64,000 nt of DNA from Candidatus Scatomonas merdigallinarum (GTDB lineage Bacteria > Bacillota > Clostridia > Lachnospirales > Lachnospiraceae), in the NCBI GenBank assembly GCA_018716305.1, contig DVKB01000023.1, positions 44,123-108,122 on the forward strand, in the 5' to 3' direction. Under the pieces are notes generated by a model. That model worked only from the letters and a program-made list of their open reading frames with translations, was not told the origin of the DNA and did no database searches. The position numbers were made by a program, and so were the translations under genes. This document shows, piece by piece, positions 1-9,646 of this stretch; position 1 is the stretch's first letter, and the number at the start of each line of letters is the position of its first letter.

Positions 1-350
1 GCATGATTACCAATGCCCGCTCTGTGGGCGGCATCAAAAATATTACCGGAACCGGAGTGGAACTCAACGACGGCCTGTTTGAGGTGACACTGATTCACCC
101 GCCGAGAAACCCTCTGGAACTGAATGGGATTATTATGAACCTGCTGTCGCCTAACGAAAACCGCTCTGCTTTGATCGAAAATTTTAAGACGGACAGGATC
201 TGCATTGAGTCCGAAGAAAAAATTGCCTGGACTCTGGATGGTGAATCGGGAGGAAACCACCGCCTGGCCAGAATTTCTATCAGAGAGAGCGCCCTGGATC
301 TGCTGATCGACACAGACAGGCTGAGGCAGGGTACAGAAGGTAAAATGTGA
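1..350 (+). CDS. Diacylglycerol/lipid kinase family protein (YegS/BmrU type), C-terminal part only
   Basis: The reading frame is already open at the left edge, so this is the last ~115 residues of a gene that begins outside the window. The visible part ([21 protein letters not shown], then a WTLDGE motif near the end) matches the C-terminal beta-sandwich of the YegS/BmrU/DgkB lipid kinases, where the DDG-like 'LNDGLFEV' and 'xxLDGE' segments are conserved. The family phosphorylates diacylglycerol or related lipids at the membrane. The catalytic GGDGT motif would lie upstream and cannot be checked. The stop lies 23 bases before the GlnN start, so the two genes are probably cotranscribed. Confidence 0.75.
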   Translation, partial: MITNARSVGGIKNITGTGVELNDGLFEVTLIHPPRNPLELNGIIMNLLSPNENRSALIENFKTDRICIESEEKIAWTLDGESGGNHRLARISIRESALDLLIDTDRLRQGTEGKM

Positions 351-373
351 CTGGTGAAAGAAAGGAGAGAAAA

Positions 374-2488
374 ATGGGAGATTACGTAAAGGTTTCAGAA
401 ATTTTTGGTGAAAATGTCTTCAATGATACCGCCATGCAGGAACGGCTTCCCAAAAAGGTTTACAAAAAACTGAAGGATATTATCGCGGAGGGCGGAGATC
501 TGGATCTGGAAACAGCGGATGTTATTGCCCATGAAATGAAGGAGTGGGCCATTGAAAAAGGCGCGACGCACTATACGCACTGGTTCCAGCCTATGACAGG
601 CGTTACGGCGGAAAAACACGATTCCTTTATCACCGCTCCCCTTCCCAGCGGAAAAGTGCTGATGAGCTTTTCGGGGAAGGAACTGATTAAGGGAGAACCG
701 GACGCCTCCTCCTTTCCTTCCGGAGGCCTGAGAGCTACTTTTGAGGCCAGAGGCTATACGGCCTGGGACTGCACTTCCCCGGCCTTTGTGCGTCAGGACG
801 CGGCAGGGGCAACGCTCTGCATTCCTACCGCCTTTTGTTCCTATACCGGGGAGGCATTGGATCAGAAGACGCCGCTTCTGCGTTCCATGGAGGCCATTGA
901 CGCCCAGGCGGTCCGTTTGCTGCGCCTGTTCGGAAATACTACATCCAGAAAGGTGACTCCCTCCGTAGGGGCGGAGCAGGAATATTTTCTGGTGGATCAG
1001 GCAAAATTCCTTCAGCGCAAGGATCTGATCTATGCGGGCCGCACCCTGTTCGGGGCCATGCCTCCCAAAGGGCAGGAGATGGACGACCACTATTTCGGAA
1101 CCATCCGCCAGAAGATCGCTTCCTTTATGAGAGATGTAAATATTGAGCTCTGGAAATTGGGTGTGACAGCAAAAACCCAGCATAACGAGGTGGCTCCTGC
1201 CCAGCATGAGCTGGCGCCCATTTACGCGGAAGCCAATGTGGCGGTGGATCACAACCAGATCGTCATGCAGACTCTGAAACGAATCGCCACCCAGCACGGC
1301 ATGAAGTGCCTGCTGCACGAAAAACCCTTCGCCGGGGTCAATGGATCCGGAAAACATGACAACTGGTCGCTGATCACCGACGACGGTATTAATCTTCTGG
1401 ATCCCGGAAAAACGCCCCATGAAAACATCCAGTTTCTGCTGATACTCTCCTGCATTATCAAGGCGGTGGATGAGCACGCCGGTCTGTTGAGAGAATCTGC
1501 CGCGGATCCCGGAAATGACCACCGTCTGGGAGCCAATGAGGCGCCGCCGGCCATTGTTTCCGTTTTCCTGGGCGAGCAGCTGGAGGATGTGGTAGAGCAG
1601 CTGGTAAGTACAGGAACCGCTACCAGCAGCAAGACAGGGGAGGTGCTGGAAACCGGTGTCCGTACCCTGCCGGAGCTGGATAGGGACGCCACGGACCGGA
1701 ACCGGACCTCGCCGTTTGCCTTTACGGGTAACAAATTTGAATTCCGGATGGTGGGATCCAGGGATTCCATCGCGGCGCCCAACATTGTGCTGGATACCAT
1801 TGTAGCGGAAGCTTTCAGCGATGCCTGCGATGTGCTGGAAAAAGCAGAGAATTTCGAGGAAGCTGTCCATGATCTGATTAAAGAAAACTTCAGCGGCCAT
1901 CAGCGGATCATTTTCAACGGAAACGGATACTCCGACGCCTGGGTACAGGAGGCAAAGAGACGGGGACTGCCCAATATCCGTTCCATGGTGGAAGCGATTC
2001 CGGAACTGCTCTCGGAAAAGAGCGTCCGTGTGTTTGAAAAGTTCGGAGTATTTACCAGATCAGAGCTGGAATCCAGAGTGGAAATCAAATACGAGAACTA
2101 CGCGAAGACCGTGAATATTGAAGCAAAGACCATGATCGACATGGCTACGAAGCAGATTATACCGGCGGTGATCCATTACAGCACCAGGCTGGCTGACTCC
2201 ATTGTCAAAATCCGCCAGGCGGGAATCGAGGAAGTGACCGTCCAGAAAAAGATTCTGGAGCAGACCAGTTCACTTCTGACCAAAACCCAGAACGCGCTGG
2301 AAGAACTGAGAAAAATCGAGCAGAAAGCCTGCGCGCTTCCGGAAGGAAAGGGAAGAGCGGAATTTTATCACGATCAGGTAGTTCCGGCCATGGAAGCTTT
2401 GAGAGAGCCGGTGGATGAACTGGAAATGCTGGTGGACAAGGAAATGTGGCCCATGCCTTCCTACGGCGATCTGCTTTTTGAGGTGTGA
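374..2488 (+). CDS. glnN: Glutamine synthetase type III (GSIII)
   Basis: This enzyme condenses glutamate, ammonia and ATP to glutamine in the cytoplasm. The 704-residue length is that of GSIII (about 700), far longer than GSI or GSII. The N-terminal GSIII segment has [12 protein letters not shown] (about residues 65-76), followed by a catalytic domain with AEQEYFLVD near residue 205 and a KHDNWS motif. The C-terminal ~100 residues are helical and charged. I chose ATG 374 because AAGGAGAG lies just upstream; an in-frame GTG at 347 would give 9 extra residues and overlap the previous gene. A GC-rich hairpin follows the stop. Identification is secure from length and motifs. Confidence 0.95.
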   Translation: MGDYVKVSEIFGENVFNDTAMQERLPKKVYKKLKDIIAEGGDLDLETADVIAHEMKEWAIEKGATHYTHWFQPMTGVTAEKHDSFITAPLPSGKVLMSFSGKELIKGEPDASSFPSGGLRATFEARGYTAWDCTSPAFVRQDAAGATLCIPTAFCSYTGEALDQKTPLLRSMEAIDAQAVRLLRLFGNTTSRKVTPSVGAEQEYFLVDQAKFLQRKDLIYAGRTLFGAMPPKGQEMDDHYFGTIRQKIASFMRDVNIELWKLGVTAKTQHNEVAPAQHELAPIYAEANVAVDHNQIVMQTLKRIATQHGMKCLLHEKPFAGVNGSGKHDNWSLITDDGINLLDPGKTPHENIQFLLILSCIIKAVDEHAGLLRESAADPGNDHRLGANEAPPAIVSVFLGEQLEDVVEQLVSTGTATSSKTGEVLETGVRTLPELDRDATDRNRTSPFAFTGNKFEFRMVGSRDSIAAPNIVLDTIVAEAFSDACDVLEKAENFEEAVHDLIKENFSGHQRIIFNGNGYSDAWVQEAKRRGLPNIRSMVEAIPELLSEKSVRVFEKFGVFTRSELESRVEIKYENYAKTVNIEAKTMIDMATKQIIPAVIHYSTRLADSIVKIRQAGIEEVTVQKKILEQTSSLLTKTQNALEELRKIEQKACALPEGKGRAEFYHDQVVPAMEALREPVDELEMLVDKEMWPMPSYGDLLFEV

Positions 2489-2515
2489 CGGAAAAAGAGA
2501 ATACAGCCATCTTTT

Positions 2516-2556
2516 ATGCCGCCGGCGGAACCGTTCTGCCGGCGGCATGGGCTTTC
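2516..2556 (+). terminator. GC-rich hairpin after glnN
   Basis: Arms ATGCCGCCGGC (2516-2526) and GCCGGCGGCAT (2538-2548) are perfect complements around an 11-base loop. Only a short GGGCTTT tail follows, so it may be a weak terminator or an mRNA 3' end stabiliser. Confidence 0.6.
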
Positions 2557-2592
2557 CCGCCCGGCCGGTGACAGCGGCGGGTTTTGTTAAGG

Positions 2593-2621
2593 TTGCATTC
2601 TGCAGAAGGTTCTGCTATACT
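2593..2621 (+). promoter_or_regulatory. SigA-type promoter for the WecG/TagA-like gene
   Basis: TTGCAT (2593-2598), a 17-base spacer and TATACT (2616-2621) sit 34 bases before the start codon. Confidence 0.65.
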
Positions 2622-2654
2622 ATTGCTATTCACGCAAAACGGGATGGGAGTAAT

Positions 2655-3338
2655 ATGTGCGATAAAATAGAAGTCCTGGGGATCCGTCTGGACTATTTAA
2701 ACGTGGAGCAGGAGATGGAGCGGCTGGCGGAATTCATAGAGAATGACAGGCTGGATTCCATCGGCATCATTACCATGAATACGCTTCTTCTGGCGGAAAA
2801 AGAACCTGACTGGAAAAGATATCTGGAAAATCTGGATATGAGCGTGATCAGTGAAAAAGAAATTCTGGAGGCAGTAGGGATCACTTCCGGACAGGTGTAT
2901 GACGAGGTGGCGGAAAATGAGTTTCCTGCCCGGATGTTCTGGTACCTGATCAATCAGGGGCTGAGAGTGTTTCTGCTGGGGGAGAGCCGGGAAGAAGTAG
3001 AGGCTCTGGAAAAGTATCTCCAGGAAACGTATCCGGGCATCCAGATCGCGGGCAGCGCTGCGGATGTAGCCGGAGAAGAATTTTCCGCGGACAGTATGAT
3101 CAATGAACTGAACAGTTTTTCACCGGATGTGATTGTCAGCGGCCTGCAGGGAATCCGGCAGGACCGCTTTCTCATGGAACACCGGCAGAAGATCAATGGA
3201 AAAATCTGGCTGGGACTGGGGGAACATCCGGATATACAGAACGAGGCGGGCCTGAAAGTAAGCTGGTGGAATACCCTGTTGAAAAAGACTACGTTCCGCA
3301 GACTGGCAGCGAAATTTAAAGGAGATAAGGGCGAATAG
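2655..3338 (+). CDS. Divergent WecG/TagA/CpsF-family glycosyltransferase-like protein
   Basis: This 227-residue protein has the WecG/TagA fold signature: an early 'NTLLLAEKEPDW' block (residues 42-53), a Rossmann-like 'RVFLLGESREEVEALEKYLQ' block (104-122), a 'YPGIQIAG' strand, and 'PDVIVSGLQGIRQDRF' (158-172) that keeps the conserved glutamine. Family members transfer N-acetylmannosamine or similar sugars to lipid-linked carriers in wall polymer synthesis. The region that usually reads DGxGIV, with the catalytic aspartate, here reads 'VISEKEILEAVGI' (64-76), so the active site looks altered and the activity is uncertain. It stands alone between glnN and a regulator gene, with its own promoter. 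ATG 2655 follows GGGATGGGAG. Confidence 0.7.
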   Translation: MCDKIEVLGIRLDYLNVEQEMERLAEFIENDRLDSIGIITMNTLLLAEKEPDWKRYLENLDMSVISEKEILEAVGITSGQVYDEVAENEFPARMFWYLINQGLRVFLLGESREEVEALEKYLQETYPGIQIAGSAADVAGEEFSADSMINELNSFSPDVIVSGLQGIRQDRFLMEHRQKINGKIWLGLGEHPDIQNEAGLKVSWWNTLLKKTTFRRLAAKFKGDKGE

Positions 3339-3372
3339 AAAAGGCCGGTAAGGAAGAACCTATATTTTTCAC

Positions 3373-3401
3373 TTCACTTTTTGTGCATTTTGTATTAAAA
3401 T
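3373..3401 (+). promoter_or_regulatory. Possible promoter of the CdaR-like regulator
   Basis: TTCACT (3373-3378), a 17-base spacer and TAAAAT (3396-3401) lie in an AT-rich gap. The match is weak, and this call rests mainly on position. Confidence 0.35.
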
Positions 3402-3476
3402 AAGAGAGGTAATTTGTTTAAGGGTACAGCAATATGTAAATTTGGGCGGACTATATGATTGAGGAAGGGATACAAA

Positions 3477-4565
3477 ATGATATCAAACCAGATACTGCAG
3501 AACACGATGGAAGGGTTAAAAAATATATCCAAGGTGGATATGGGAGTGTTGGATGTGGAGGGGAAAGTCCTGGTTTCTACTTTCCCGGAATCTGAAATTG
3601 CCGGGGAGGAGGCAGCGGCTTTCGCGCAGTCGCCGGCAGATTCTCAGACAATTAAAAATTATCAGTTTTTTAAGGTCTATGACGAGCATCAGCTGGAGTA
3701 CATATTTGTTGCCAAGGGAGACAGCGACGAAACCTATCTGGTAGGGAAAATGGCTGCCTTTCAGCTGCAGAGCCTTTTGACAGCTTATAAGGAGAGGTTT
3801 GACAAGGATAATTTTATTAAGAACCTGCTGCTGGATAACCTGCTGCTGGTGGACATCTACAACCGGGCCAAAAAGCTTCATATTGATATTGAAGCAAGAC
3901 GGGTTGTATTTATTCTGGAGGCAAGCCCGGACAGAGACCAGGGCACACTGGAAAACATAAAAAATCTTTTTGGGAGCAAATCGGGGGATTTTATCACGGC
4001 GGTGGATGAGAAGAGCATCATCATTGTCAAGGAACTGGCTCCCGGGGAGGATTATACCCAGGCGAACAAAATTGCCGCGGAAGTTCTGGACGTTGTGGGA
4101 AGAAACGAAGAGAATATGACCCACATTGCCTACGGCACCATAGTCAGAGAACTGAAGGAGGTATCCCGCTCCTATAAAGAAGCCAGAATGGCCCTGGATG
4201 TAGGAAAGATCTTTTTTGACGACAGAGACATCATCGCCTACAGTTCTCTGGGGATCGGACGGCTGATCTATCAGCTTCCCATCCCTCTGTGCAAAATGTT
4301 CATCAAGGAAATCTTTGAGAATAAGTCTCCGGATGATTTTGACACGGAGACGCTGACTACCATCAATAAGTTTTTTGAAAACAACCTGAATGTATCAGAG
4401 ACATCAAGACAGCTGTACATTCATCGGAATACGCTTGTATACCGGCTGGATAAGCTCCAGAAGAGCACCGGCCTGGACCTGAGGGTGTTTGAGGACGCCA
4501 TTACCTTCAAAATTGCCCTGATGGTCGTAAGGTATATGAAATACATGGAGACTCTTGATTACTAA
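3477..4565 (+). CDS. CdaR/PucR-family transcriptional regulator
   Basis: The 362-residue protein ends in a PucR-type helix-turn-helix: 'NLNVSETSRQLYIHRNTLVYRLDKLQ', about 40-65 residues from the C-terminus, which is the hallmark of the CdaR/PucR group. The middle is the GGDEF-like CdaR domain ('VARELKEVSRSYKEARMAL' type block). The N-terminal ~120 residues look like a sensory domain of the diacid-recognition type. Such proteins switch genes on or off in response to small organic acids or purines; the ligand here cannot be read from sequence. ATG 3477 is preceded by GAGGAAGGG at a suitable distance; an earlier in-frame TTG at 3459 is less likely. It is followed after 38 bases by ftsE. Confidence 0.85.
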   Translation: MISNQILQNTMEGLKNISKVDMGVLDVEGKVLVSTFPESEIAGEEAAAFAQSPADSQTIKNYQFFKVYDEHQLEYIFVAKGDSDETYLVGKMAAFQLQSLLTAYKERFDKDNFIKNLLLDNLLLVDIYNRAKKLHIDIEARRVVFILEASPDRDQGTLENIKNLFGSKSGDFITAVDEKSIIIVKELAPGEDYTQANKIAAEVLDVVGRNEENMTHIAYGTIVRELKEVSRSYKEARMALDVGKIFFDDRDIIAYSSLGIGRLIYQLPIPLCKMFIKEIFENKSPDDFDTETLTTINKFFENNLNVSETSRQLYIHRNTLVYRLDKLQKSTGLDLRVFEDAITFKIALMVVRYMKYMETLDY

Positions 4566-4603
4566 GTTTCAGGAGACTTTGCAAAATCTACGGGAGGAAT
4601 AGA

Positions 4604-5290
4604 ATGATAACTTTAGACAGTGTCAGTAAGCGGTATGATGGAAAAAGCCAGCCGGCGATCAACAACATATCCTTGCACATTGATAAGGGGGAATTCGTTT
4701 TTGTGGTTGGCAACAGCGGTTCAGGGAAATCTACGCTGATCAAGCTGCTTCTGAAAGAACTGGACCCCACATCGGGAACCATCCGGGTCAATAATCAGGC
4801 GCTGAACAAGCTGCCAAGACGGAAAATATCGAAATACCGCCGGGGAGTTGGCGTAGTATTCCAGGACTTCCGCCTTCTGAAGGACAGAAATGTTTATGAG
4901 AATGTTGCGTTTGCCCAGAGAGTAATCGAAAAACCCAACCGGGTAATCAAGAAGCGGGTGCCGGAGGTGCTTACCCTGGTAGGTCTGGCAGGAAAATACC
5001 GGTCCAGGCCCAAGGAACTTTCCGGAGGAGAACAGCAGAGAGTAGCTCTGGCCAGGGCGTTGGTGAACCGGCCGGAGATCCTGCTGGCAGATGAGCCCAC
5101 CGGTAATCTGGATCCCAAAAATTCCGCGGAGATCATGAAGCTGCTGGAAGAAATCAACGCGAGAGGAACCACCGTGCTGGTGGTAACACACAACCGGGAG
5201 ATCGTGAATGCCATGAGAAAACGCGTGATCCGGCTGCGGAAAGGCGTCATTATCAGCGACGAAAAAGAAGGTGTCTACGTTGAGGATTAG
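4604..5290 (+). CDS. ftsE: Cell division ATP-binding protein FtsE
   Basis: FtsE is the ATPase of the FtsEX complex, which couples ATP hydrolysis at the inner membrane to activation of peptidoglycan hydrolases outside. The 228 residues hold Walker [10 protein letters not shown] (36-44), the ABC signature LSGGEQQR (139-146) and Walker B ILLADEP (159-165). The length is typical. The gene overlaps ftsX by 11 bases, as usual for this pair. ATG 4604 follows GGGAGGAATAG. Confidence 0.97.
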   Translation: MITLDSVSKRYDGKSQPAINNISLHIDKGEFVFVVGNSGSGKSTLIKLLLKELDPTSGTIRVNNQALNKLPRRKISKYRRGVGVVFQDFRLLKDRNVYENVAFAQRVIEKPNRVIKKRVPEVLTLVGLAGKYRSRPKELSGGEQQRVALARALVNRPEILLADEPTGNLDPKNSAEIMKLLEEINARGTTVLVVTHNREIVNAMRKRVIRLRKGVIISDEKEGVYVED

Positions 5291-6206
5291 TACAGTAGGA
5301 TACAGCGCGAGACAGGGAATTAAAAACATATTCCGCAATAAAATGTTTTCATTGGCTTCTGTGGCAACCATGAGCGCCTGTATTTTCCTTTTCGGACTGT
5401 TTTTCGCGCTGGTTATGAATTTTACCTATCTGGTTAGAAATGTGGAGAGCAATGTAGGCATCACGGTCTTTTTTGAGGAAAATCTGGATCAGGCCTCTAT
5501 CAACGCCATCGGCGAGCAGATCCGGAGCAGGACTGATCTGGTGACGGAGTGCAGATATGTTTCCGCTCCGGAAGCCTGGGATGAGTTCGCGGCGGATTAT
5601 TTTGAAGGCTACGAGGAGGCGGGAGAGGACTTCCGGGAAAGCATGGTGGCCGATAATCCTCTTGCCAATTCCGCTCATTACGAAGTTTATGTAAACGCGG
5701 TGGAAAATCAGAGCCAGATGGTAGAATATATCGAAGGCCTTGAGGGAGTCAGGGAAGTGAACCGCTCCGAGCAGGCATCCATTACGCTTTCTATGGTCAA
5801 TCGCCTGATCAGTATTGTCTCTGTGGTGATTATCGCCATTTTGCTGGTGGTTTCTGTCTTCCTGATCAGCAACACGGTTGCCATGGGAATTTCTGTCCGC
5901 AAGGAAGAAATCGGAATTATGAAGCTGATCGGAGCTACCAACGCTTTTGTGCGGCTGCCGTTTATTCTGGAGGGTATTCTCATCGGCCTGGTGGGAGCGG
6001 TGATTCCGCTGACCCTTCTGTATTTTCTGTATAATCAGGCAGTGCAGTATATTTTAGCGCGGTTCAGCATTTTGAATGAGTTTATGAATGGGCTGATCCC
6101 GGTGAATAATATTTTCCGTGTGCTGCTGCCGGCAGGCATTATCCTGGGAATGGGAATCGGTTTTGTGGGCAGTATGGTTACGATCCGAAAACATTTGAAA
6201 GTATAA
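5280..6206 (+). CDS. ftsX: Cell division membrane protein FtsX
   Basis: FtsX is the four-helix membrane partner of FtsE. The sequence shows TM1 at 'LASVATMSACIFLFGLFFALV', a ~120-residue extracellular loop, and three C-terminal hydrophobic segments, including 'IVSVVIIAILLVVSVFLIS'. The conserved 'RKEEIGIMKLIGATNAFVRLPFI' cytoplasmic block is present. I favour TTG 5280 as start because AGAAGG (5266-5271) lies 8 bases upstream. The in-frame GTG 5271 overlaps that site and is less likely. The product would be 308 residues, a normal length for a Gram-positive FtsX. A secreted-side protease gene follows. Confidence 0.95.
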   Translation: MRISTVGYSARQGIKNIFRNKMFSLASVATMSACIFLFGLFFALVMNFTYLVRNVESNVGITVFFEENLDQASINAIGEQIRSRTDLVTECRYVSAPEAWDEFAADYFEGYEEAGEDFRESMVADNPLANSAHYEVYVNAVENQSQMVEYIEGLEGVREVNRSEQASITLSMVNRLISIVSVVIIAILLVVSVFLISNTVAMGISVRKEEIGIMKLIGATNAFVRLPFILEGILIGLVGAVIPLTLLYFLYNQAVQYILARFSILNEFMNGLIPVNNIFRVLLPAGIILGMGIGFVGSMVTIRKHLKV

Positions 6207-6216
6207 GAGAAAAACG

Positions 6217-6247
6217 CAGGGGACGGGGGACATACCTCCGTCCCCTG
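6217..6247 (+). other. Intergenic hairpin between ftsX and the S41 protease gene
   Basis: CAGGGGACGG (6217-6226) pairs with CCGTCCCCTG (6238-6247) across a short loop. No U-run follows, so it is more likely an mRNA-stability or processing element than a terminator. Confidence 0.5.
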
Positions 6248-6287
6248 TCGGCACGGAAGACAGAAATCATCAGATAGGAGTGATAGA

Positions 6288-7466
6288 ATGGAAGAAGGCG
6301 GAAGTGTAAAATTACGGGTTAAATATTTTCTGTCGGGGATCGCGGCTGCTTTTTTGATATTCGCGGCCGTATATTTTCTGTTTATGTATCTTCCTTTCCA
6401 GGCTGAGTCTCCCAGCCGTCCGGACAGCCTGGGGGCGCAGAAGAAGGTGAAAGAGATCCAGCGGATCATAGAGAGAAATTATCTGGGAGAGATCGATCAG
6501 CAGAAACAGACGGATTACATGTACCTGGGCATGGTGGCCGGCCTGGAGGATCCATATTCTGTTTATTATACCAGGGAGCAGTATGAGGAACTGCAGAAAA
6601 CTCAGGAGGGAAGTTATACAGGAATCGGCATTACCATTGTACAGAACAGCGAGGACGGAAAAATATATATCCAGAGCTGTGTGCAGGATTCCCCGGCGGC
6701 AGCGGCGGGGATTCAGGAAGGAGACTGCGTCACCGCTGTGAATGGAGTCAGTACGGAGGGAATGACCACTTCGGAGGTGGTAGAACAGATCGGCAGCGGC
6801 GCGGATCAGGTGGTTCTGTCAGTAGTCCGAAACGGAGGCGCGGCGCAGGACATTACTGTAGAAATCGGCATGGTGGAGATGGTATCGGTGAACAGCCGGA
6901 TGCTGGATCAGCAGGTGGGCTATATTCAGATTACAGAGTTTACCGGGGTTACCTCGGAGCAGTTCTCCGAAGCCTACGAGACACTGAACGGGCAGGGAAT
7001 GCAAAAACTGATTATTGACCTTCGGGACAATCCCGGAGGTCTGGTGAGCGCCGTCTGTGATACTCTGCGGCAGATCCTTCCGGAAGGCATCATCGTGTAC
7101 ACAGAGGATAAGAACGGCAGCCGGAATGAGGAACTCTGCGAAGGGGAGACGCCGATCCAGATGCCTCTGGCAGTGCTGGTCAATGAAAGCAGTGCCAGTG
7201 CTTCGGAAATTTTCGCCGGAGCAGTCAAGGATTACGGGATCGGCACCTTGGTGGGCACAAAAACCTTCGGCAAGGGAATCGTGCAGGATCTGTTTCAGCT
7301 GTCCGACGGAAGCGTTCTGAAACTGACAGTGTCCCATTATTTTACCCCCAAGGGAAATAATATTCACGGCACAGGCATAGCCCCGGATGTGGAGATTGAC
7401 CGGCCGGAAGGAGACAGCGGGGACGCGCAGCTGGAAAAAGCTCTGGAAGTACTGGAGGAACAGTAA
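6288..7466 (+). CDS. S41-family C-terminal processing protease (CtpA-like)
   Basis: This is a membrane-anchored serine protease of 392 residues. It has a TM helix at about 12-34, a PDZ domain at about 110-185 ('SYTGIGITI...[20 protein letters not shown]'), and the S41 catalytic core. The nucleophile is in [11 protein letters not shown] (Ser302), and the general-base lysine is in TFGKG (Lys329). Family members cut C-terminal tails of envelope proteins; some act on peptidoglycan hydrolases or sporulation signals. Its position directly after ftsEX suggests a link to wall hydrolase control, which is inference. ATG 6288 follows TAGGAGTGATAG. Confidence 0.92.
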   Translation: MEEGGSVKLRVKYFLSGIAAAFLIFAAVYFLFMYLPFQAESPSRPDSLGAQKKVKEIQRIIERNYLGEIDQQKQTDYMYLGMVAGLEDPYSVYYTREQYEELQKTQEGSYTGIGITIVQNSEDGKIYIQSCVQDSPAAAAGIQEGDCVTAVNGVSTEGMTTSEVVEQIGSGADQVVLSVVRNGGAAQDITVEIGMVEMVSVNSRMLDQQVGYIQITEFTGVTSEQFSEAYETLNGQGMQKLIIDLRDNPGGLVSAVCDTLRQILPEGIIVYTEDKNGSRNEELCEGETPIQMPLAVLVNESSASASEIFAGAVKDYGIGTLVGTKTFGKGIVQDLFQLSDGSVLKLTVSHYFTPKGNNIHGTGIAPDVEIDRPEGDSGDAQLEKALEVLEEQ

Positions 7467-7470
7467 AAAT

Positions 7471-9456
7471 ATGGATCATTTTGAATTAGTATCAGAATAT
7501 GCCCCCACCGGCGACCAGCCCCAGGCCATCGCCGACCTGGTCAAAGGCTTCCGGGAAGGCAATCAGTGCGAGACCCTTTTGGGAGTCACCGGCTCCGGCA
7601 AAACCTTTACCATGGCAAATGTCATTCAGCAGTTAAATAAACCGACGCTGATTATCGCCCACAATAAAACCCTGGCGGCGCAGCTCTACGGGGAGTTTAA
7701 GGAATTCTTCCCAAATAACGCGGTGGAGTACTTTGTCTCCTACTACGATTATTACCAGCCGGAGGCCTATGTCCCCTCCTCAGACACCTATATTGCCAAG
7801 GACTCCTCCATCAATGAGGAAATTGACAAGCTGCGGCTGTCCGCCACCTCCGCTCTCATTGAGCGGCGGGATGTGATCGTAGTGGCCAGTGTTTCCTGTA
7901 TTTACGGTCTGGGCAGTCCCAAGGATTATGAGAGGATGATTATTTCCCTGCGGCCCGGCATGGAGAAGGATCGGGATCAGGTGATCCGGGAACTGGTCGA
8001 TATCCACTACGACCGAAACGACATGGATTTTCACCGGGGGACGTTCCGGGTGCGAGGGGATGTGCTGGAGATTATTCCTGCGGAGGAAAGCGACACGGCG
8101 GTGCGGGTGGAGTTCTTTGGGGATGAGATCGACCGCATCACCCAGATTGATGTGCTCACCGGCGAGATCAAGGCGGAGCTGCGGTATGTGGCCATTGCCC
8201 CGGCCTCTCACTATGTGGTGCCTATGGAGACCATACGCAAAGCTACCTATGAAATAGAGAAGGAACTGGAGGAGCGGGTGCGCTGGTTCAAAAGCGAGGA
8301 CAAACTGCTGGAGGCTCAGAGGATAGAGGAGAGAACCAATTTCGACATTGAGATGCTCCGGGAAACCGGAGTCTGTGCCGGAATCGAGAATTATTCCCGA
8401 TATCTGTCCGGACTGGAGCCGGGGCAGCCCCCCTATACTCTCATGGATTTCTTTCCGGATGATTTCCTTATTATTATTGATGAGTCCCACAAAACCATCC
8501 CTCAGATCGGCGCCATGTACGCGGGGGATCAGTCCCGGAAAACAACTCTGGTGGACTACGGATTCCGCCTGCCCTCCGCCAAAGACAACCGGCCCCTGAA
8601 CTTTCAGGAATTTGAGAGCCGCATCGATCAGATTTTATTCGTATCCGCCACTCCGGGTGAGTACGAGTCGGAGCATGAGCTTCTGCGGGCGGAACAGATC
8701 ATCCGTCCCACCGGGCTTCTGGATCCACGGGTGGAGGTGCGCCCGGTGGAAGGCCAGATCGACGACCTTATCGGAGAGGTTAACCGGGAAGCGGCCGCCC
8801 ATCACAAAGTTCTGATTACCACCCTCACCAAACGGATGGCGGAAGATCTGACAGACTATATGAAAGACGCCGGGATCCGGGTTCGGTATCTTCATTCAGA
8901 CATCGATACCCTGGAGCGGTCCAAGATCATCCGGGACATGCGCCTGGACGTGTTTGATGTGCTGGTGGGGATCAATCTCCTCCGGGAGGGTCTGGACATT
9001 CCGGAGATTACGCTGGTAGCCATTCTGGACGCGGACAAGGAAGGGTTTCTGCGGTCGGAAACTTCCCTGATTCAGACCATCGGCCGGGCAGCCCGAAACG
9101 CGGAGGGCCATGTAATCATGTACGCGGATACGGTGACAGATTCCATGCGGACGGCTATGGAGGAGACGGCCCGGAGACGGGCCCTGCAGGAAGCCTATAA
9201 TCAGGAGCATGGCATTACTCCCAGAACCATCCGGAAGAGCGTGCGGGATCTGATCAGCATTTCTAAGGAAGTAGCCCGCACGGAGGAAAAGCTGGACAAG
9301 GATCCGGAATCCATGAGCAGGGAGGAATTGGAAAAGCTGATCCGAAAGGTAGAAAAAGAAATGAAGGCAGCGGCGGCGGAACTGAATTTCGAGACAGCCG
9401 CGGAGCTGCGGGACAAGATGATCGATCTGAAAAAAAATCTGGACGATCTTTCGTAA
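7471..9456 (+). CDS. uvrB: Excinuclease ABC subunit UvrB
   Basis: UvrB is the damage-verifying helicase-like subunit of nucleotide excision repair. The 661 residues hold Walker A GVTGSGKT (38-45), the beta-hairpin region '[18 protein letters not shown]' that clamps DNA, helicase motif VI in '[14 protein letters not shown]', and a C-terminal UVR domain ('[20 protein letters not shown]') that contacts UvrC. ATG 7471, just after the protease stop codon and 12 bases from a GGAGG, gives the standard '[20 protein letters not shown]' N-terminus; an upstream in-frame extension overlaps the previous gene. uvrA and uvrC are not in the window. Confidence 0.98.
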   Translation: MDHFELVSEYAPTGDQPQAIADLVKGFREGNQCETLLGVTGSGKTFTMANVIQQLNKPTLIIAHNKTLAAQLYGEFKEFFPNNAVEYFVSYYDYYQPEAYVPSSDTYIAKDSSINEEIDKLRLSATSALIERRDVIVVASVSCIYGLGSPKDYERMIISLRPGMEKDRDQVIRELVDIHYDRNDMDFHRGTFRVRGDVLEIIPAEESDTAVRVEFFGDEIDRITQIDVLTGEIKAELRYVAIAPASHYVVPMETIRKATYEIEKELEERVRWFKSEDKLLEAQRIEERTNFDIEMLRETGVCAGIENYSRYLSGLEPGQPPYTLMDFFPDDFLIIIDESHKTIPQIGAMYAGDQSRKTTLVDYGFRLPSAKDNRPLNFQEFESRIDQILFVSATPGEYESEHELLRAEQIIRPTGLLDPRVEVRPVEGQIDDLIGEVNREAAAHHKVLITTLTKRMAEDLTDYMKDAGIRVRYLHSDIDTLERSKIIRDMRLDVFDVLVGINLLREGLDIPEITLVAILDADKEGFLRSETSLIQTIGRAARNAEGHVIMYADTVTDSMRTAMEETARRRALQEAYNQEHGITPRTIRKSVRDLISISKEVARTEEKLDKDPESMSREELEKLIRKVEKEMKAAAAELNFETAAELRDKMIDLKKNLDDLS

Positions 9457-9461
9457 AAAGA

Positions 9462-9505
9462 GAACGGCTGCCCGGAGAAAAATATTCCGGGCAGCTGTTC
9501 TTTTG
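9462..9505 (+). terminator. Terminator after uvrB
   Basis: GAACGGCTGCCCGGA (9462-9476) pairs with TCCGGGCAGCTGTTC (9486-9500), with one wobble, and is followed directly by TTTT. Confidence 0.9.
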
Positions 9506-9525
9506 AGTTTTTTACGAAAAAGGTG

Positions 9526-9554
9526 TTGACAAATATTGCGGCCGGTGCTATCTT
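9526..9554 (+). promoter_or_regulatory. SigA promoter of the hrcA heat-shock operon
   Basis: A perfect TTGACA (9526-9531), a 17-base spacer and TATCTT (9549-9554) stand just upstream of the CIRCE operator. Transcription would start within or at the edge of the operator. Confidence 0.85.
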
Positions 9555-9567
9555 AAGAGCATAGATA

Positions 9568-9594
9568 TTAGCACTCTATTTTGATGAGTGCTAA
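9568..9594 (+). promoter_or_regulatory. CIRCE operator (HrcA binding site) of hrcA-grpE-dnaK-dnaJ
   Basis: TTAGCACTC (9568-9576), nine bases, then GAGTGCTAA (9586-9594) is an exact match to the CIRCE consensus. HrcA binds it and represses the operon until GroEL is titrated by misfolded protein. Confidence 0.97.
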
Positions 9595-9646
9595 CAGACT
9601 TTTATCCGACGGCAATGGCCGATTCTGAAGAAAGGAGCTCAGAGGT

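Noticed and set aside
395..1900. 501-codon minus-strand frame opposite glnN
   Set aside because: Antisense shadow, no family pattern and no ribosome site.
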